64,000 nucleotides of DNA from UBA6059 sp040222235. GTDB taxonomy: Bacteria; Bacteroidota; Bacteroidia; Cytophagales; Cyclobacteriaceae. Within the stretch, counting starts at the first letter, position 1. Every line of letters begins with the position of its first letter. The notes beneath the pieces are model-generated. The model had not been told where the DNA came from. It saw only the letters and a program-made list of their open reading frames with translations, and did no database searches. The stretch lies in assembly GCA_040222235.1 (NCBI GenBank), contig JAVKDO010000149.1, positions 1 through 64,000 of the forward strand. Reading direction: 5' to 3'. Below are positions 19,701 to 27,881 of the stretch, piece after piece. Position numbers and translations under genes: made by a program.

Positions 19701-22117
19701 GTATACTGGTCACTTTCATCGATCAAGTCGATTTCGCTTTCTAGTATTTCATCTACGTATTGATATGTCTGTTCACCAAATACGGCTGTACCAGCTTCAT
19801 TGACAACTGCAATTTCAGGCTTGACCCTGAGAATGAAATCCTTGTCTTTCTCAAATACGAAATTCTTTCCTGCAGTCACATAAGTCGTATCAAGTATCTC
19901 TTCAGACTTGACAAAGTCATAATCATCGGGATCGTATGGTTCATAACCAGGCACCTGTGTGCCATCAGTAAGAAAAGCCATCACCACTTCTTCATAGGTC
20001 TCAGTTTGCTCGAAGAAGGTCTCAAGATTGATGGTCACCTTATGCTCATCGCCGAAAGTGTAGTTACCTGCAGTGACATTTTCCACTACATGTTTTTCAG
20101 GTAGGAGATAGGCTATAAACTCTCCTGTTTCTTCATTGGGATAGAGCGTTACCCGCTGTTTGTTGAATAGAGCAGAAGCGGTGATATCCCGCTCTTCATA
20201 GACTTCTGTGCTATCAGTGGCAACTGATATATCCAGACCTTTCTCTGTCGTCAAGGTAATTTCTGCATTACCAATATTATTGACCGACAATCCAAACCCT
20301 CGAGGCTTCTCTGCCTCTACAGGTCCACCGACTACTTTACCGACAAACTTCACAACAGTATTGTCAATGAACTCCAATCCTGCCAACGCTTTTTGAAAGT
20401 TGAAAGTGGGGAATTCATCATCTTCTGCAGGAGGTGGAAAACGTCCTTCGCCTTCGAATACATGACCATTCTTAGAAAGTCTGATATTGTGTTCACCGAT
20501 AGGGACATCTACCGTAAACTGGCCTTGGGCATCAGTGAGGATCAACTGTCCATCCTGATCAATAGCTGCTTTGCCGTCTATCAAAATGGAAACCCCTTCA
20601 ACAGTAAAAGCGGAATTGCGGTACCTGACCGTACCCGAAACGGGAAATGACGATACATCCTGGAAGTCCAGGCCATTGAAGATCGAAGATCCATCACCTA
20701 CGAACCTGAGCTGCTGAGTTGGTTCGAAACTGTGCACATCGAATACCGGAGTGAAAGTGTATTGGGAGCCATCCGTTTCGTAGGGGAAGCCGCGTACGAC
20801 GTAGTTACCGCTAGCATCTGTTACCCCACGATAGGCCAATTGCGTTTTAGTAGGCACGGTCTCACTCCATTCGCCACGCCAGACTTTGCCGTGGTTTTCA
20901 AAAAACTCAAAGCCATCTCGCGAGAAGTCATAAAACTCATCGCTGCTGCCTGAGTTGAGTCGCCAGTAGCCAACAAGACCATCGTCCGAGCCGGATAGAT
21001 ATCTTGAAAAGTTGCTTTTAGCTTCTGCCTCGGTCAATGCGACATTCCATAGTCTTAACTCATCGATATAGCCACTGAAGTAGTTGGCCTGCTGAAAGTC
21101 TCTACCGAAAATCACGCTGGACTGATCTGCGTTGAGTGTAGGTAGCGTGCTTTCGGTGGCTGCTAATAGCTCAAAGTCATTTTTCTGAATATAGAGTGCT
21201 AATCCATTGCTGGGATCATGCACAGCCGTGACATGAAAGAAGGTGTCGACCGGATGGTCATAGGCCATGTCCAGTGATACATCACCTACCGTGAATGAGA
21301 GCGTACCCGACTCATAGGTCAGTTCATACTGATCTCCTTTACTGAATAAAGTGCCTTTACCAGAACCATTGTATCTCGCCCAAAGCTGCATCGTGAACCC
21401 AGACTCCAGTGCCAATTCATTATCACTGACACCATGCGGTATCGATAAGTAGGCATCTGATCCATTAAGAAAAAGACTCCTACCACTGAGGTTGCCATCC
21501 GTTTCTGCTAAGATTTGAACACCTTCCACGGCAGTACCACCCTCAAATGTGACACGACCAGCGGCCGTACCAAATGGGAAAGCAAAGCCTACCCCCTCAA
21601 TCGTATTGATGTAAGGAATCCGCAAGTCATCTGCGATACCCTCTGCGAATAGGGTGTACTTGTAGAGCACGCCTTTCTCAGCAAATTCATCCCGATAGGA
21701 GAAGTTGTCAGGTGAAATCGTAGAGATTAGCAGCGAGTCACCATTGAAACCAAGGGGCTTTCTGAAGATTTTGATACGGGTGATCTTATCTAGTTGGCTA
21801 AGGATGTTCCACTTGAGCTGTACATAGTCGGAGAAGTAGCCTTTGGATATAAAGAGCTCTTTGTCCAGTACATCTGGAAAATAGGAGACCATGGCTGGGA
21901 AACCGACCAAGGCTTGTGCCCGATCAGGCAAGATGGTCTTGAACCGATCTGTGGCAATGACGTCACCACCATTGTAGTTGAACTGTACGTTCGTTTGATT
22001 ATTTAACTGGGTTTTAGTTTGGCCGCCCAGGTAGCCGAAACTATGCGTCGTGTACTGCTGGCCAAGCGCAGTGAACCCGAAGAGCATGAGGGCTATATAA
22101 AAGTATAATGTTTTCAT
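13772..22117 (-). CDS. Giant LamG-domain exported protein with T9SS sorting domain
   Basis: 2781 residues from the ATG at 22117, where a signal peptide begins (MKTLYFYIALMLFGFTALGQ). Residue numbers are from there and approximate. A concanavalin/LamG domain lies near 215-390 (RSLFLNGSDAYLSIPHG) and a carboxypeptidase-regulatory-like fold near 495-565. A long beta-rich middle follows with a Ser/Thr-rich section (about 1245-1330). Two more LamG domains lie near 1675-1850 (VNFDGDNDYVKIEDG) and 1880-2080. The module shared with the cadherin protein lies near 2280-2395. The end is a T9SS type A sorting domain (VYPNPFSDELTIELP to YDFKIIKK). Likely a surface adhesin or polysaccharide-binding protein. 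Operon with both neighbours. Confidence 0.9.
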   Translation of the reverse strand: MKTLYFYIALMLFGFTALGQQYTTHSFGYLGGQTKTQLNNQTNVQFNYNGGDVIATDRFKTILPDRAQALVGFPAMVSYFPDVLDKELFISKGYFSDYVQLKWNILSQLDKITRIKIFRKPLGFNGDSLLISTISPDNFSYRDEFAEKGVLYKYTLFAEGIADDLRIPYINTIEGVGFAFPFGTAAGRVTFEGGTAVEGVQILAETDGNLSGRSLFLNGSDAYLSIPHGVSDNELALESGFTMQLWARYNGSGKGTLFSKGDQYELTYESGTLSFTVGDVSLDMAYDHPVDTFFHVTAVHDPSNGLALYIQKNDFELLAATESTLPTLNADQSSVIFGRDFQQANYFSGYIDELRLWNVALTEAEAKSNFSRYLSGSDDGLVGYWRLNSGSSDEFYDFSRDGFEFFENHGKVWRGEWSETVPTKTQLAYRGVTDASGNYVVRGFPYETDGSQYTFTPVFDVHSFEPTQQLRFVGDGSSIFNGLDFQDVSSFPVSGTVRYRNSAFTVEGVSILIDGKAAIDQDGQLILTDAQGQFTVDVPIGEHNIRLSKNGHVFEGEGRFPPPAEDDEFPTFNFQKALAGLEFIDNTVVKFVGKVVGGPVEAEKPRGFGLSVNNIGNAEITLTTEKGLDISVATDSTEVYEERDITASALFNKQRVTLYPNEETGEFIAYLLPEKHVVENVTAGNYTFGDEHKVTINLETFFEQTETYEEVVMAFLTDGTQVPGYEPYDPDDYDFVKSEEILDTTYVTAGKNFVFEKDKDFILRVKPEIAVVNEAGTAVFGEQTYQYVDEILESEIDLIDESDQYTFGHPVFFQQSRYRMFISVFEEYVNTDIPTNDPRYANRTNRVPVKDGKIEIVNDFGINAEVETLELDDSGKATYSFGAGFPEFNKNITDPQLSFTRPLSLIAVTGENANIRTVWRENDELRAIVFGGVPQGNNFVTTGPNQIITILRDPPGSGSYAYLEKGSTATRTVNWGSNISSTSAVNAKLSLGPKITMWTGIGAGVMNENKVTADVSLGLSLNTSYSQSGQEVNTLTSTKRWSTSSAASFVNAPGDVFVGHSTNIVYGEAVSLQPVPLTSQECAGGLCDGIQNGDFKLAPRTGLRLNPEFGTMFIYTQSHIENTLIPNLIEIRNSILSYSESPESVTADDEVIYLSLVSAEDDRFGSANYSILHWSDDATVDIGVGPSYSIIIPDGYDPALVSDTVAYYNKQIEGWKTTLENNERAKVNAQLRENISFDGGTSYSSSESITSSSSSSFDFNVGITASMATKVGVKISGIGSEINISQSVQMGAKVGGSSTVANSTTYSYTLADGQKSGSTADYYSIDIKTPEDGFGPVFVTRAGVSSCPYEGESITEYFEPGEHILNFATVQVEKPEITIVNPQVANVPSNRAAEILLELKNNSESETDIFYNLKVNDQSNFNGAILSIDGSVLTGDGRGILVPAGTTVSKILKVNKGSDDINDYEDIILTLSSQCDSKIKDSQSFSVYFQPGCSDINLVAPVDLWVVNTNTVPEEIQNIIFDDYDLQNEQFEYVKFQYKAVSSSQWLTNMIFYNPRLVTQEEYDLLDEPKAWISETGSTSYPWDMSDLPDRRFDIRVVSVCEIAPGQTAETPSLTHTGIKDTKRPLVFGAPQPADGVLSANDEIKLQFDETIEAGLLTPFNFSIQGVLNSAEIRHSASVNFDGDNDYVKIEDGLNLANRSFTIEFWVNRRNFAKEQVLFSKGHSASDALEFGFAADSRFFVNAGGQRTTSILPYPDEEWSHYAIVYTAQDNELTLHKNGQPIIAQASVSGSFSGEGAITLGKSQFTAGSELDGNMHELRIWTQTKSQGDVFAKMNASLTGSEVGLVGYWPMNEAIGNKAFDKARFRHALLFAEWEVSPKGNAYAFDGVDDLLTLNTGSTVVITDEMDYTIEFWFKGAAQANTVMFSSGRGDGLDEFNDPANSLSIGFDESGELYYLHNGTKMSAVGDYLDENWHHFAFTLSRQSNANLFVDGQQKATMVASNFGGLSGTSMWIGARGYKTSSVITTYDQHFPGNIDEFRVWNMSKKTKQINLDINSRLNGDEIGLVGYYPFEYYETVNGIQIMNSTLEDQWINPIINGINGGASTPSGGADFSDDTPNIKDARPVEKIDFDWVVNDDQIIITPASIFAPLIEQTTLEITVREIQDLYENRMASPVTWTAFIDRNQLKWEDDQVIAQKQVYEPFSFTMDVFNLGGTEESFTIDNLPQWLTASPSSGVLAPVSSQTITFTVDEGLNTGYYLEDIYLSSDFGFDEKLILDLQVFSPAPDWDTDPFGFQYSMNFIAQLEVENIISTDVNDRVAAFVNGEIRGDANLIYLEAFDLYTVYLDIYSNVESGEAIELRVWDASAGVEYRQALPQISFVANEVQGSPADPDLIIAGNTNVQEVNFRTGWNWISFNLGSSVLADVDALMANIDAETGDQIKGQDKVDVYTNEIGWLGSISDNGGLKDGAMYLFKLTNPGSIELIGNPIPASTELAISEGWNWIGFTPRFNMTLNEAFAFFNPSHGDVIKSQFAFSIYQEGIGWIGSLRNLEPGKGYLFSSTKAGIFRYPESTFLSGRMAYEPNLITQFDELNRFKYPNNMSVIAAIEGLEDGHTLVARYGQEVRGVIEPISIGEHGPLYFITIYGNQNAETISFEALDPSTGETFSLDGQVVFNQEQHLGSMASPVALKMGDGLETSLDMAVYPNPFSDELTIELPKTSETLPEITLVNLTGQTLGRLQVIDQSNKWSAVLRSDRLGLQSGLYIIRVMLDQRYYDFKIIKK

Positions 22118-22161
22118 CTTGATCTGATTAAGGTGAGAAATAAGAGATACCGACAATCAGA

Positions 22162-23076
22162 TCAGTATTTGATTACAAAAAGGACGTAGGCGTTTTTGGG
22201 ACGGGTTTCTGGTGCTGGATTTTTAACCATCCAGTTTTCAGGGTAACTCTCAGCCCCGATAGGTTGATAAGTAATTCCACCACCACCTGTCTGAGCAGAA
22301 TAACGATTTACCGTATTAGACATTTGGTTTACATTCACTCCATCTTCCTGATAAGAGCCCACCGCATCTCCAGTATTTCCTCCGGTATTTCCAGTTGTTC
22401 TTCCAGCAGCTTGAGGATCTACACCAGCTCCATTATCCAAGCCTCTCATAAATTGGCCTCTTAGGTCTGGCAAGTTGAAGTTCGTTCCTCCATCTCCGCC
22501 CCAAGCATCACCGATGGCTGCATATAAATCTGGATAGTTCGCTACCAATACGGAGCTACCATCACAAGCAAGGTATCCTGCGGGCATATTTCCAGGTGCT
22601 CCTGCGAAAGACAGCACAACACCTGGAGGATTGCCATTGTTGGCAGTGGTAGCATTGTTGGCATTCACTGCTGTCTCAGCAGCCTTAGCATAAGGCACAG
22701 CCAATAGTTCGGTATCCGATATAGTGACAAAGTCACCACCAATGGCTTTCACCTCTACTGTTACGAAATACTTAGCAGACGAAAAATCTATAGTTGCAAA
22801 GTCAACCGGTCTTTCAGACCCGATGATGGCTTGAAATACACCAAAAGCATCAGTCTCTAAGGTCTGATCTTCTGTGTACTCCACAGACTGTCCTTCTGGG
22901 TAGATAGAGAATCGTGCTGTGATCGTCTGGCTGCTAAATGCCGCGCCATCAAAGTCGCGTGCATAGCCCTGGAAGCTAAAACCCTTTTGCTCGTTTTGAG
23001 CTTGGCTGACAGTACCTGCTATAAGAAGTAATAGGGTAAGCAGTAGGCTGATGGGGAGTGATGATTGCTTGGTCAT
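22162..23076 (-). CDS. Exported tail-collar-domain protein
   Basis: 304 residues with a signal peptide (LPISLLLTLLLLIAGTVSQA). The N-terminal part (about 30-140) is a beta-rich domain typical of Bacteroidota adhesin operons (GFSFQGYARDFDGAAFSSQT). The C-terminal half is a phage tail-collar domain as in microcystin-dependent-protein-like proteins: PAGYLACDGSSV, NFNLPDLRGQFMRGLDNG, then a Gly/Asn-rich segment and RPKNAYVLFVIKY. Such domains trimerise in phage fibres; the role of exported, non-phage versions is unknown. No phage genes are nearby. It is the first gene of an operon with the giant LamG protein, 44 bp before it. Confidence 0.85.
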   Translation of the reverse strand: MTKQSSLPISLLLTLLLLIAGTVSQAQNEQKGFSFQGYARDFDGAAFSSQTITARFSIYPEGQSVEYTEDQTLETDAFGVFQAIIGSERPVDFATIDFSSAKYFVTVEVKAIGGDFVTISDTELLAVPYAKAAETAVNANNATTANNGNPPGVVLSFAGAPGNMPAGYLACDGSSVLVANYPDLYAAIGDAWGGDGGTNFNLPDLRGQFMRGLDNGAGVDPQAAGRTTGNTGGNTGDAVGSYQEDGVNVNQMSNTVNRYSAQTGGGGITYQPIGAESYPENWMVKNPAPETRPKNAYVLFVIKY

Positions 23077-23339
23077 GGTCTTAATTAGTTAGGATGTAGA
23101 TTTCAATTTTTTGATACCTCCAAAGATTGAAATTCATGTCCCTCGACTGTTAAGACAGGTTTGCCAAAGTTTATATCAGCCCGCCAAAAGCATCAGAATA
23201 ATCGATTTTGCCTCTTTTTAATTGACCTATTTTCTCGAAGGCCTCTTGTTAATTAGTTTGAACTGCACGACTCCATTGATGGCGAGTGCCTTATCTTCCA
23301 GAATCGAATTTGAGTGATAAATGCTATGATGGTCAAACA

Positions 23340-26300
23340 ATGAGGTTTCAACTTTTCTTGAGTCTGATGCTTTTCTTCGGATGGAGCATGTCTGCACAGA
23401 CCCTGACGACTTCTGATAAGATAAAAGGTATCGGCATTCCTTTGATGGAAAGCTATACGTTGAAGGACTATAGCTCAAATACTGCATCCTATGGTAGCCA
23501 GAATTATGATGTGGTATTGGGTGATGATGGTAGAATGTATTTTGCCAATATCGAGGGGCTACTCATTTTTGAAGGTAAGTGGGTGAGAGTTCGTCTACCC
23601 GGCAATGCTGGAGTCTATAGTCTCGCCAAAGCCAGTGACGGCACCATTTATGTCGGTGCACAAAATGAAATCGGCTATTTGAGTCATAATGCTATTGGTG
23701 AACTACAGTACCATTCCCTTCTTGAGCAGCTAGGAGACCAAGGCAAAGAAGCATTTATAGTTTACGAGACATTGGTCAATGGAAATGACGTCTACTTCCT
23801 AACCAGCAGTGACGAACTCTATGTCTTTGATCGGCTTACCAGAAAAATTAATGTGATCAGTACTCCTTCTTCGCACCTGCTTGCCAGAATTTCAAAAGGC
23901 GTACTATATATCTATCAGCAAGAAGGGCTGTATAAACTGCGCCAGTTAGAGTGGGAGCAAATCAGGGACACGGGCCAAGGTGAAGTCAATACCAATAGTA
24001 AGATAGAACTCATCGATCTGCCTAATGATCAAACTATTTTGGTATCAACTAAGGGGATATTCGACTTCAAGACGAATCGAAAAATCCCAATTCCTAAGGA
24101 TACAGAGCAGTGGCTGAATGGCTCGAACATATTTAGCGCACAACTCATCTCTGACGAATACCTTGTAATATCTACCAGCAAGGGATTATTGATCACTGAT
24201 CTCGATGGAGCAGCCATTCAATTTTTAGATCAAAGTAAAGGCTTGAACGATGATATGGTCTTCAGTGCTGCAGTTGATCGATCTGGGTTGCTGTGGTTGG
24301 GGACTAACAGCGGTATTAACGCAATTGAAGTTTCCTCCCCTTTCACGGTTTTTGATCAGAGGTCAGGTCTGCAAGGTAATGTGTCCTACATGCTCAGGGA
24401 TCATGAGGATTTATACCTGACTACTACTTCAGGTACCTTGCGCATGAAGTGGGATCGGCTACATAAGCCATTGCAGAATATGTCTTTTGAGACCTTAGAC
24501 CCCAACGAGAGTAGATGGCTCATCAAGGTGGATGATGATATCCTCAGCCTTGGACTGGACCAAACCATGGTCTTGGAAAATAATAGATTGAAGACCATAG
24601 AAGGTACAGTTACGAATGGGAATGAAAAGTACGTCCACGGATTTGCTTTCGAAAATTCAAAGGATGTGTTATTGGGTTCCATGACTGGCAAATTGCTTCA
24701 CTTGTCAAAAGAAACAGGTACCTGGATGGTCAAAAAGGAATTGGACCCATCCGCCAACGGTATCGTTTTTATTGCCCAGGGAGAAGGGGGTGATATCTGG
24801 TTATCTGGTCGCAATGAATTATGGAGAGTAGTCTATGATGTGCAAAATGCAGAGATTATCACACAGAAGAATTATGGGGTCGAGGACGGGTTGCCCTACG
24901 CTGTTGATAATTATGCCTTTCGCATAGGTGACAAAGCGACCTTTAGTACTTACGGTGGAATACACCGATATGATGAGCAATCAGACCGAATCATCAAAGA
25001 CGAGCGATTCGAAAGTACCGTGGGAGACATGCCTTTGTTGAGATTAGCCGAAGATGAGAATGGGAATGTGTACTGTATTTCAGATGGGTATTTGTTCCTG
25101 AAGAAGACACATGATTGGTTCTCTATGATTAGGCTGCTCAATGAGAAGATGATCAACTATAATCCATTTCATGCGGTGGTCATTGATTCAGCCAATGTCT
25201 TGCACCCAACCTTCAATGCCTTCGTTCATGTTGATCCTACCGTGACACAATCTTATGATGGTTTTAATGCTAGAATAGGAAGTATCAGGTCGATTGGCCG
25301 AAAGGACTCATTGTATTATGGAGGATTTGGCGAAATCAGCAGTGATTATCAGTTTGAATACGAGGGTAATGCTATAAGATTAGATTTCAGGTCCGATTAC
25401 TACCAAAACCTCGATCAGCTGGTTTACAAGTGGCGACTCATAGGAATGGATGACGAATGGTCAGCTTGGTCAGCGGAGGCAAGTAAAGACTTTACCAACC
25501 TCACTCATGGGGATTATGCCTTTGAAGTAGTCGCCAAAAATATACTCTTCATAGAAAGTAACCCTGCAGTTGTGAGATTCAGTGTAGCCACACCCTGGTT
25601 TTACAGCTACTGGGCTTACCTGGGCTACACATTAGTCTTCATTGGTTTTGTTTGGGGGGTCGTTATTTTGAATACAAGAAGGTTGAGAGCAATTAACCAG
25701 AACTTGGAGATAAGGATCGTCGAAAGGACAGCAGAAATCAATGATCAGAGAAACAAGCTGCTCCAAATGGACGATCTGAAGCGACGCTTCTTTGTCAATA
25801 TCTCGCATGAGTTCCGAACACCTCTCACGCTGAATATGGGCACTGTTGACCAAGCTTTAAGAGGGACGTATGGAGAGCTAAATGAAGAGCTTTATGCCAA
25901 TCTCAAGGTAGCCAAGCGCAATAGCGATCGACTACTCAAAATGGTCACCAGCATTCTGGATATTTCGAAACTGGAAGGTGGAAGGATTCAGTTACAGGCT
26001 AGCTTGACTGACCCGACCCAGATCATTCGCAAGGTGCTTTCCTTTTTCTCTTCAAGATTTGTTGACAAGGGAATACACTTGGAGGAGGAGCTTCAAGAAG
26101 TCTCGAACTGCTACCTCGATGAAGATAAATTTGAGACGATTCTGATCAATATTATTTCCAACTCGCTCAAGTTCACACCATCAGGAGGTACTATCAAGGT
26201 ATCCCTATCGGAAATGAATGGTGAGATCATCGTGGAAGCGAGGGATAGTGGTGAAGGTATTCCGGTAGGGGATACCAGCCTCGTTTTTGATCGGTTTTAT

Positions 26301-27314
26301 CAAAGCCCCACGATCAAAAGTGGGGAAGGCATAGGAGTAGGTCTGGCCCTGTCCAAGGAATTGGTAGATCTGCACAAGGGTACGATGTCTGCGGAGAATG
26401 ATAATGGGGCAGTCTTCACCATAAGATTTAAGACAGGAAAGGATCATTTGGAGCCCAACCAGATTGTCGAGCCCATCGAGGAAAGGTCGGTTAGGACTCT
26501 GGAGGATAAGTACCCGATCTACGAACCATTGATCGATGAACCTGTTATTCAAAATAACGAGCATGTATTAGCGGAGCACATACTGCTAGTTGAGGACAAT
26601 AAGGAAATGAGTCAATTCATCTCCGGCATATTAGGGAAGTATTATCGGGTTTCAGCGGTACCTGATGGGGCAGAGGGGCTTACTTTTTTAGAGCACACCT
26701 CACCAGACCTCATCGTCACGGACTACCTGATGCCTAAAATGGATGGCTATGAGATGGCGGTTGAAATCAAGAAAAACGAAGCATGGTCTCAACTTCCCAT
26801 CATATTCTTGACCGCCAGAGCTACCGAACAGGACAAGATCAATGTACTCAACCTTGGCGTGAATGACTACCTGTTTAAGCCATTTAGTCCTGAGGAGTTA
26901 TTGGTGAGGATCAAAAATTTGCTCTACACGCATAAGCAGCGTCTTGATTTCATTCAGGAAGAGGCCATTGACCTTGAGGCTATCGAATGGAAGGAATTTC
27001 CATCCAAGCTAAAAGAGAAAACGGATGAGTACATCACGACTCACATTAAAGGAGAAATCACAGCTGAGCAGTTGGCTGAATATACGAATCAAAGTGAGCG
27101 GTCGCTCTATAGGAAGATTAAGGCTAATACTGGTCTCTCGGTCATGGGATATGTCAAAGAGTCTCGTTTGAGAAGGGCACGTGCTATGCTGGAGAATCAA
27201 GAGCTGCCCACCGTCTCAGAGGTATCATATGCTGTAGGGTTCAACTACCTCAGCCACTTTACCAAAAGCTACAAAGAGCGCTTTGGTCGACAGCCGTCTG
27301 ACTATCTGGGGTAG
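23340..27314 (+). CDS. Hybrid two-component system regulator (sensor, kinase, receiver and AraC output in one protein)
   Basis: 1324 residues from the ATG at 23340, where a signal peptide begins (MRFQLFLSLMLFFGWSMSAQ). A periplasmic beta-propeller sensor of reg_prop-type repeats covers about 30-680, followed by a Y_Y_Y domain (about 690-760, VYKWRLIGMDDEWSAWS) and a transmembrane helix (WAYLGYTLVFIGFVWGVVIL). Next come HisKA with the phospho-His in FFVNISHEFRTPLT, HATPase_c (NIISNSLKFTPSGG, DSGEGIP), a receiver (LLVEDN, DYLMPKMDG with the acceptor Asp, LTAR) and a C-terminal AraC helix-turn-helix (VSEVSYAVGFNYLSHFTKSY). It is divergent from the adhesin operon, 263 bp away, and probably controls it. 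Ligand unknown. Confidence 0.94.
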   Translation: MRFQLFLSLMLFFGWSMSAQTLTTSDKIKGIGIPLMESYTLKDYSSNTASYGSQNYDVVLGDDGRMYFANIEGLLIFEGKWVRVRLPGNAGVYSLAKASDGTIYVGAQNEIGYLSHNAIGELQYHSLLEQLGDQGKEAFIVYETLVNGNDVYFLTSSDELYVFDRLTRKINVISTPSSHLLARISKGVLYIYQQEGLYKLRQLEWEQIRDTGQGEVNTNSKIELIDLPNDQTILVSTKGIFDFKTNRKIPIPKDTEQWLNGSNIFSAQLISDEYLVISTSKGLLITDLDGAAIQFLDQSKGLNDDMVFSAAVDRSGLLWLGTNSGINAIEVSSPFTVFDQRSGLQGNVSYMLRDHEDLYLTTTSGTLRMKWDRLHKPLQNMSFETLDPNESRWLIKVDDDILSLGLDQTMVLENNRLKTIEGTVTNGNEKYVHGFAFENSKDVLLGSMTGKLLHLSKETGTWMVKKELDPSANGIVFIAQGEGGDIWLSGRNELWRVVYDVQNAEIITQKNYGVEDGLPYAVDNYAFRIGDKATFSTYGGIHRYDEQSDRIIKDERFESTVGDMPLLRLAEDENGNVYCISDGYLFLKKTHDWFSMIRLLNEKMINYNPFHAVVIDSANVLHPTFNAFVHVDPTVTQSYDGFNARIGSIRSIGRKDSLYYGGFGEISSDYQFEYEGNAIRLDFRSDYYQNLDQLVYKWRLIGMDDEWSAWSAEASKDFTNLTHGDYAFEVVAKNILFIESNPAVVRFSVATPWFYSYWAYLGYTLVFIGFVWGVVILNTRRLRAINQNLEIRIVERTAEINDQRNKLLQMDDLKRRFFVNISHEFRTPLTLNMGTVDQALRGTYGELNEELYANLKVAKRNSDRLLKMVTSILDISKLEGGRIQLQASLTDPTQIIRKVLSFFSSRFVDKGIHLEEELQEVSNCYLDEDKFETILINIISNSLKFTPSGGTIKVSLSEMNGEIIVEARDSGEGIPVGDTSLVFDRFYQSPTIKSGEGIGVGLALSKELVDLHKGTMSAENDNGAVFTIRFKTGKDHLEPNQIVEPIEERSVRTLEDKYPIYEPLIDEPVIQNNEHVLAEHILLVEDNKEMSQFISGILGKYYRVSAVPDGAEGLTFLEHTSPDLIVTDYLMPKMDGYEMAVEIKKNEAWSQLPIIFLTARATEQDKINVLNLGVNDYLFKPFSPEELLVRIKNLLYTHKQRLDFIQEEAIDLEAIEWKEFPSKLKEKTDEYITTHIKGEITAEQLAEYTNQSERSLYRKIKANTGLSVMGYVKESRLRRARAMLENQELPTVSEVSYAVGFNYLSHFTKSYKERFGRQPSDYLG

Positions 27315-27320
27315 ATAGAA

Positions 27321-27348
27321 CTAAGCCAGGATTTATACCCTGGCTCAG
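27321..27348. terminator. Hairpin between convergent genes
   Basis: AGCCAGG (27324-27330) pairs with CCTGGCT (27339-27345), with two further outer pairs across one mismatch, in the 41-bp gap between the convergent hybrid-regulator and NTF2-like genes. No U-tract, so termination is only probable. Confidence 0.4.
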
Positions 27349-27355
27349 ATGAAGA

Positions 27356-27724
27356 CTACATTTCAGCGGTATAAAAAAACTGCTCCAGCACAATCTTGCC
27401 GTCAGCCACTTTGTACACTGCGATCTCGTCCATATCGATGGGCTCAGACGCGCCTGCCATTGTGATCCTCGAAAACCAGGCAATTGAAAAATGATCTGCT
27501 GCTACGATAGGATCTGACAATGATCCAGAATGGAATTTCTCAACCATTTCGTTCCAGCGCTTGCCTTTCTCTTTTATGGCTTCCATACCCTTGGCAGTAC
27601 CGTAGGGGTTGCCCTCAGGTTCTGCACTCCACGCATCCTCTGAATATAATTCTTGATAAACCTGGTCATACTTACCCTCTCGGCAAAGCTCTACTAATCG
27701 ATCTGCTATTTCTTGTGTCGTCAT
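27356..27724 (-). CDS. NTF2-like / SnoaL-like domain protein
   Basis: 122 residues. The cone-shaped NTF2-like fold is suggested by the N-terminal helices (IADRLVELCREGKYDQVYQE), the central GMEAIKEKGKRW helix and the C-terminal strands (MDEIAVYKVADGKIVLEQFF). Members act as small-ligand-binding proteins or polyketide cyclase/isomerase-type enzymes, and many have no known activity. No signal peptide. Start at the ATG at 27724. No partner gene points to a function. Confidence 0.8.
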   Translation of the reverse strand: MTTQEIADRLVELCREGKYDQVYQELYSEDAWSAEPEGNPYGTAKGMEAIKEKGKRWNEMVEKFHSGSLSDPIVAADHFSIAWFSRITMAGASEPIDMDEIAVYKVADGKIVLEQFFYTAEM

Positions 27725-27881
27725 GCTAGTGTGTTTTAGAATTGAACATACTTCAAAGAAATGAGACAGAGTGACAACCCTATGTCACTCACTTTTTGTT
27801 ATCTCAAAAATAGTCGGTCAAAACTATTTTGAAGTTGGCAGCTCCGGTAGACGGAGCACACTTATAGTTTTCACTTTCGAC

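Noticed and set aside
22162..23076. Prophage tail gene
   Set aside because: The collar domain is fused to a signal peptide and no other phage gene is near; it belongs to the adhesin operon.
23227..23487. Minus-strand ORF over the start of the hybrid regulator
   Set aside because: Overlaps the signal peptide of a clear gene in antisense; no protein-like features.
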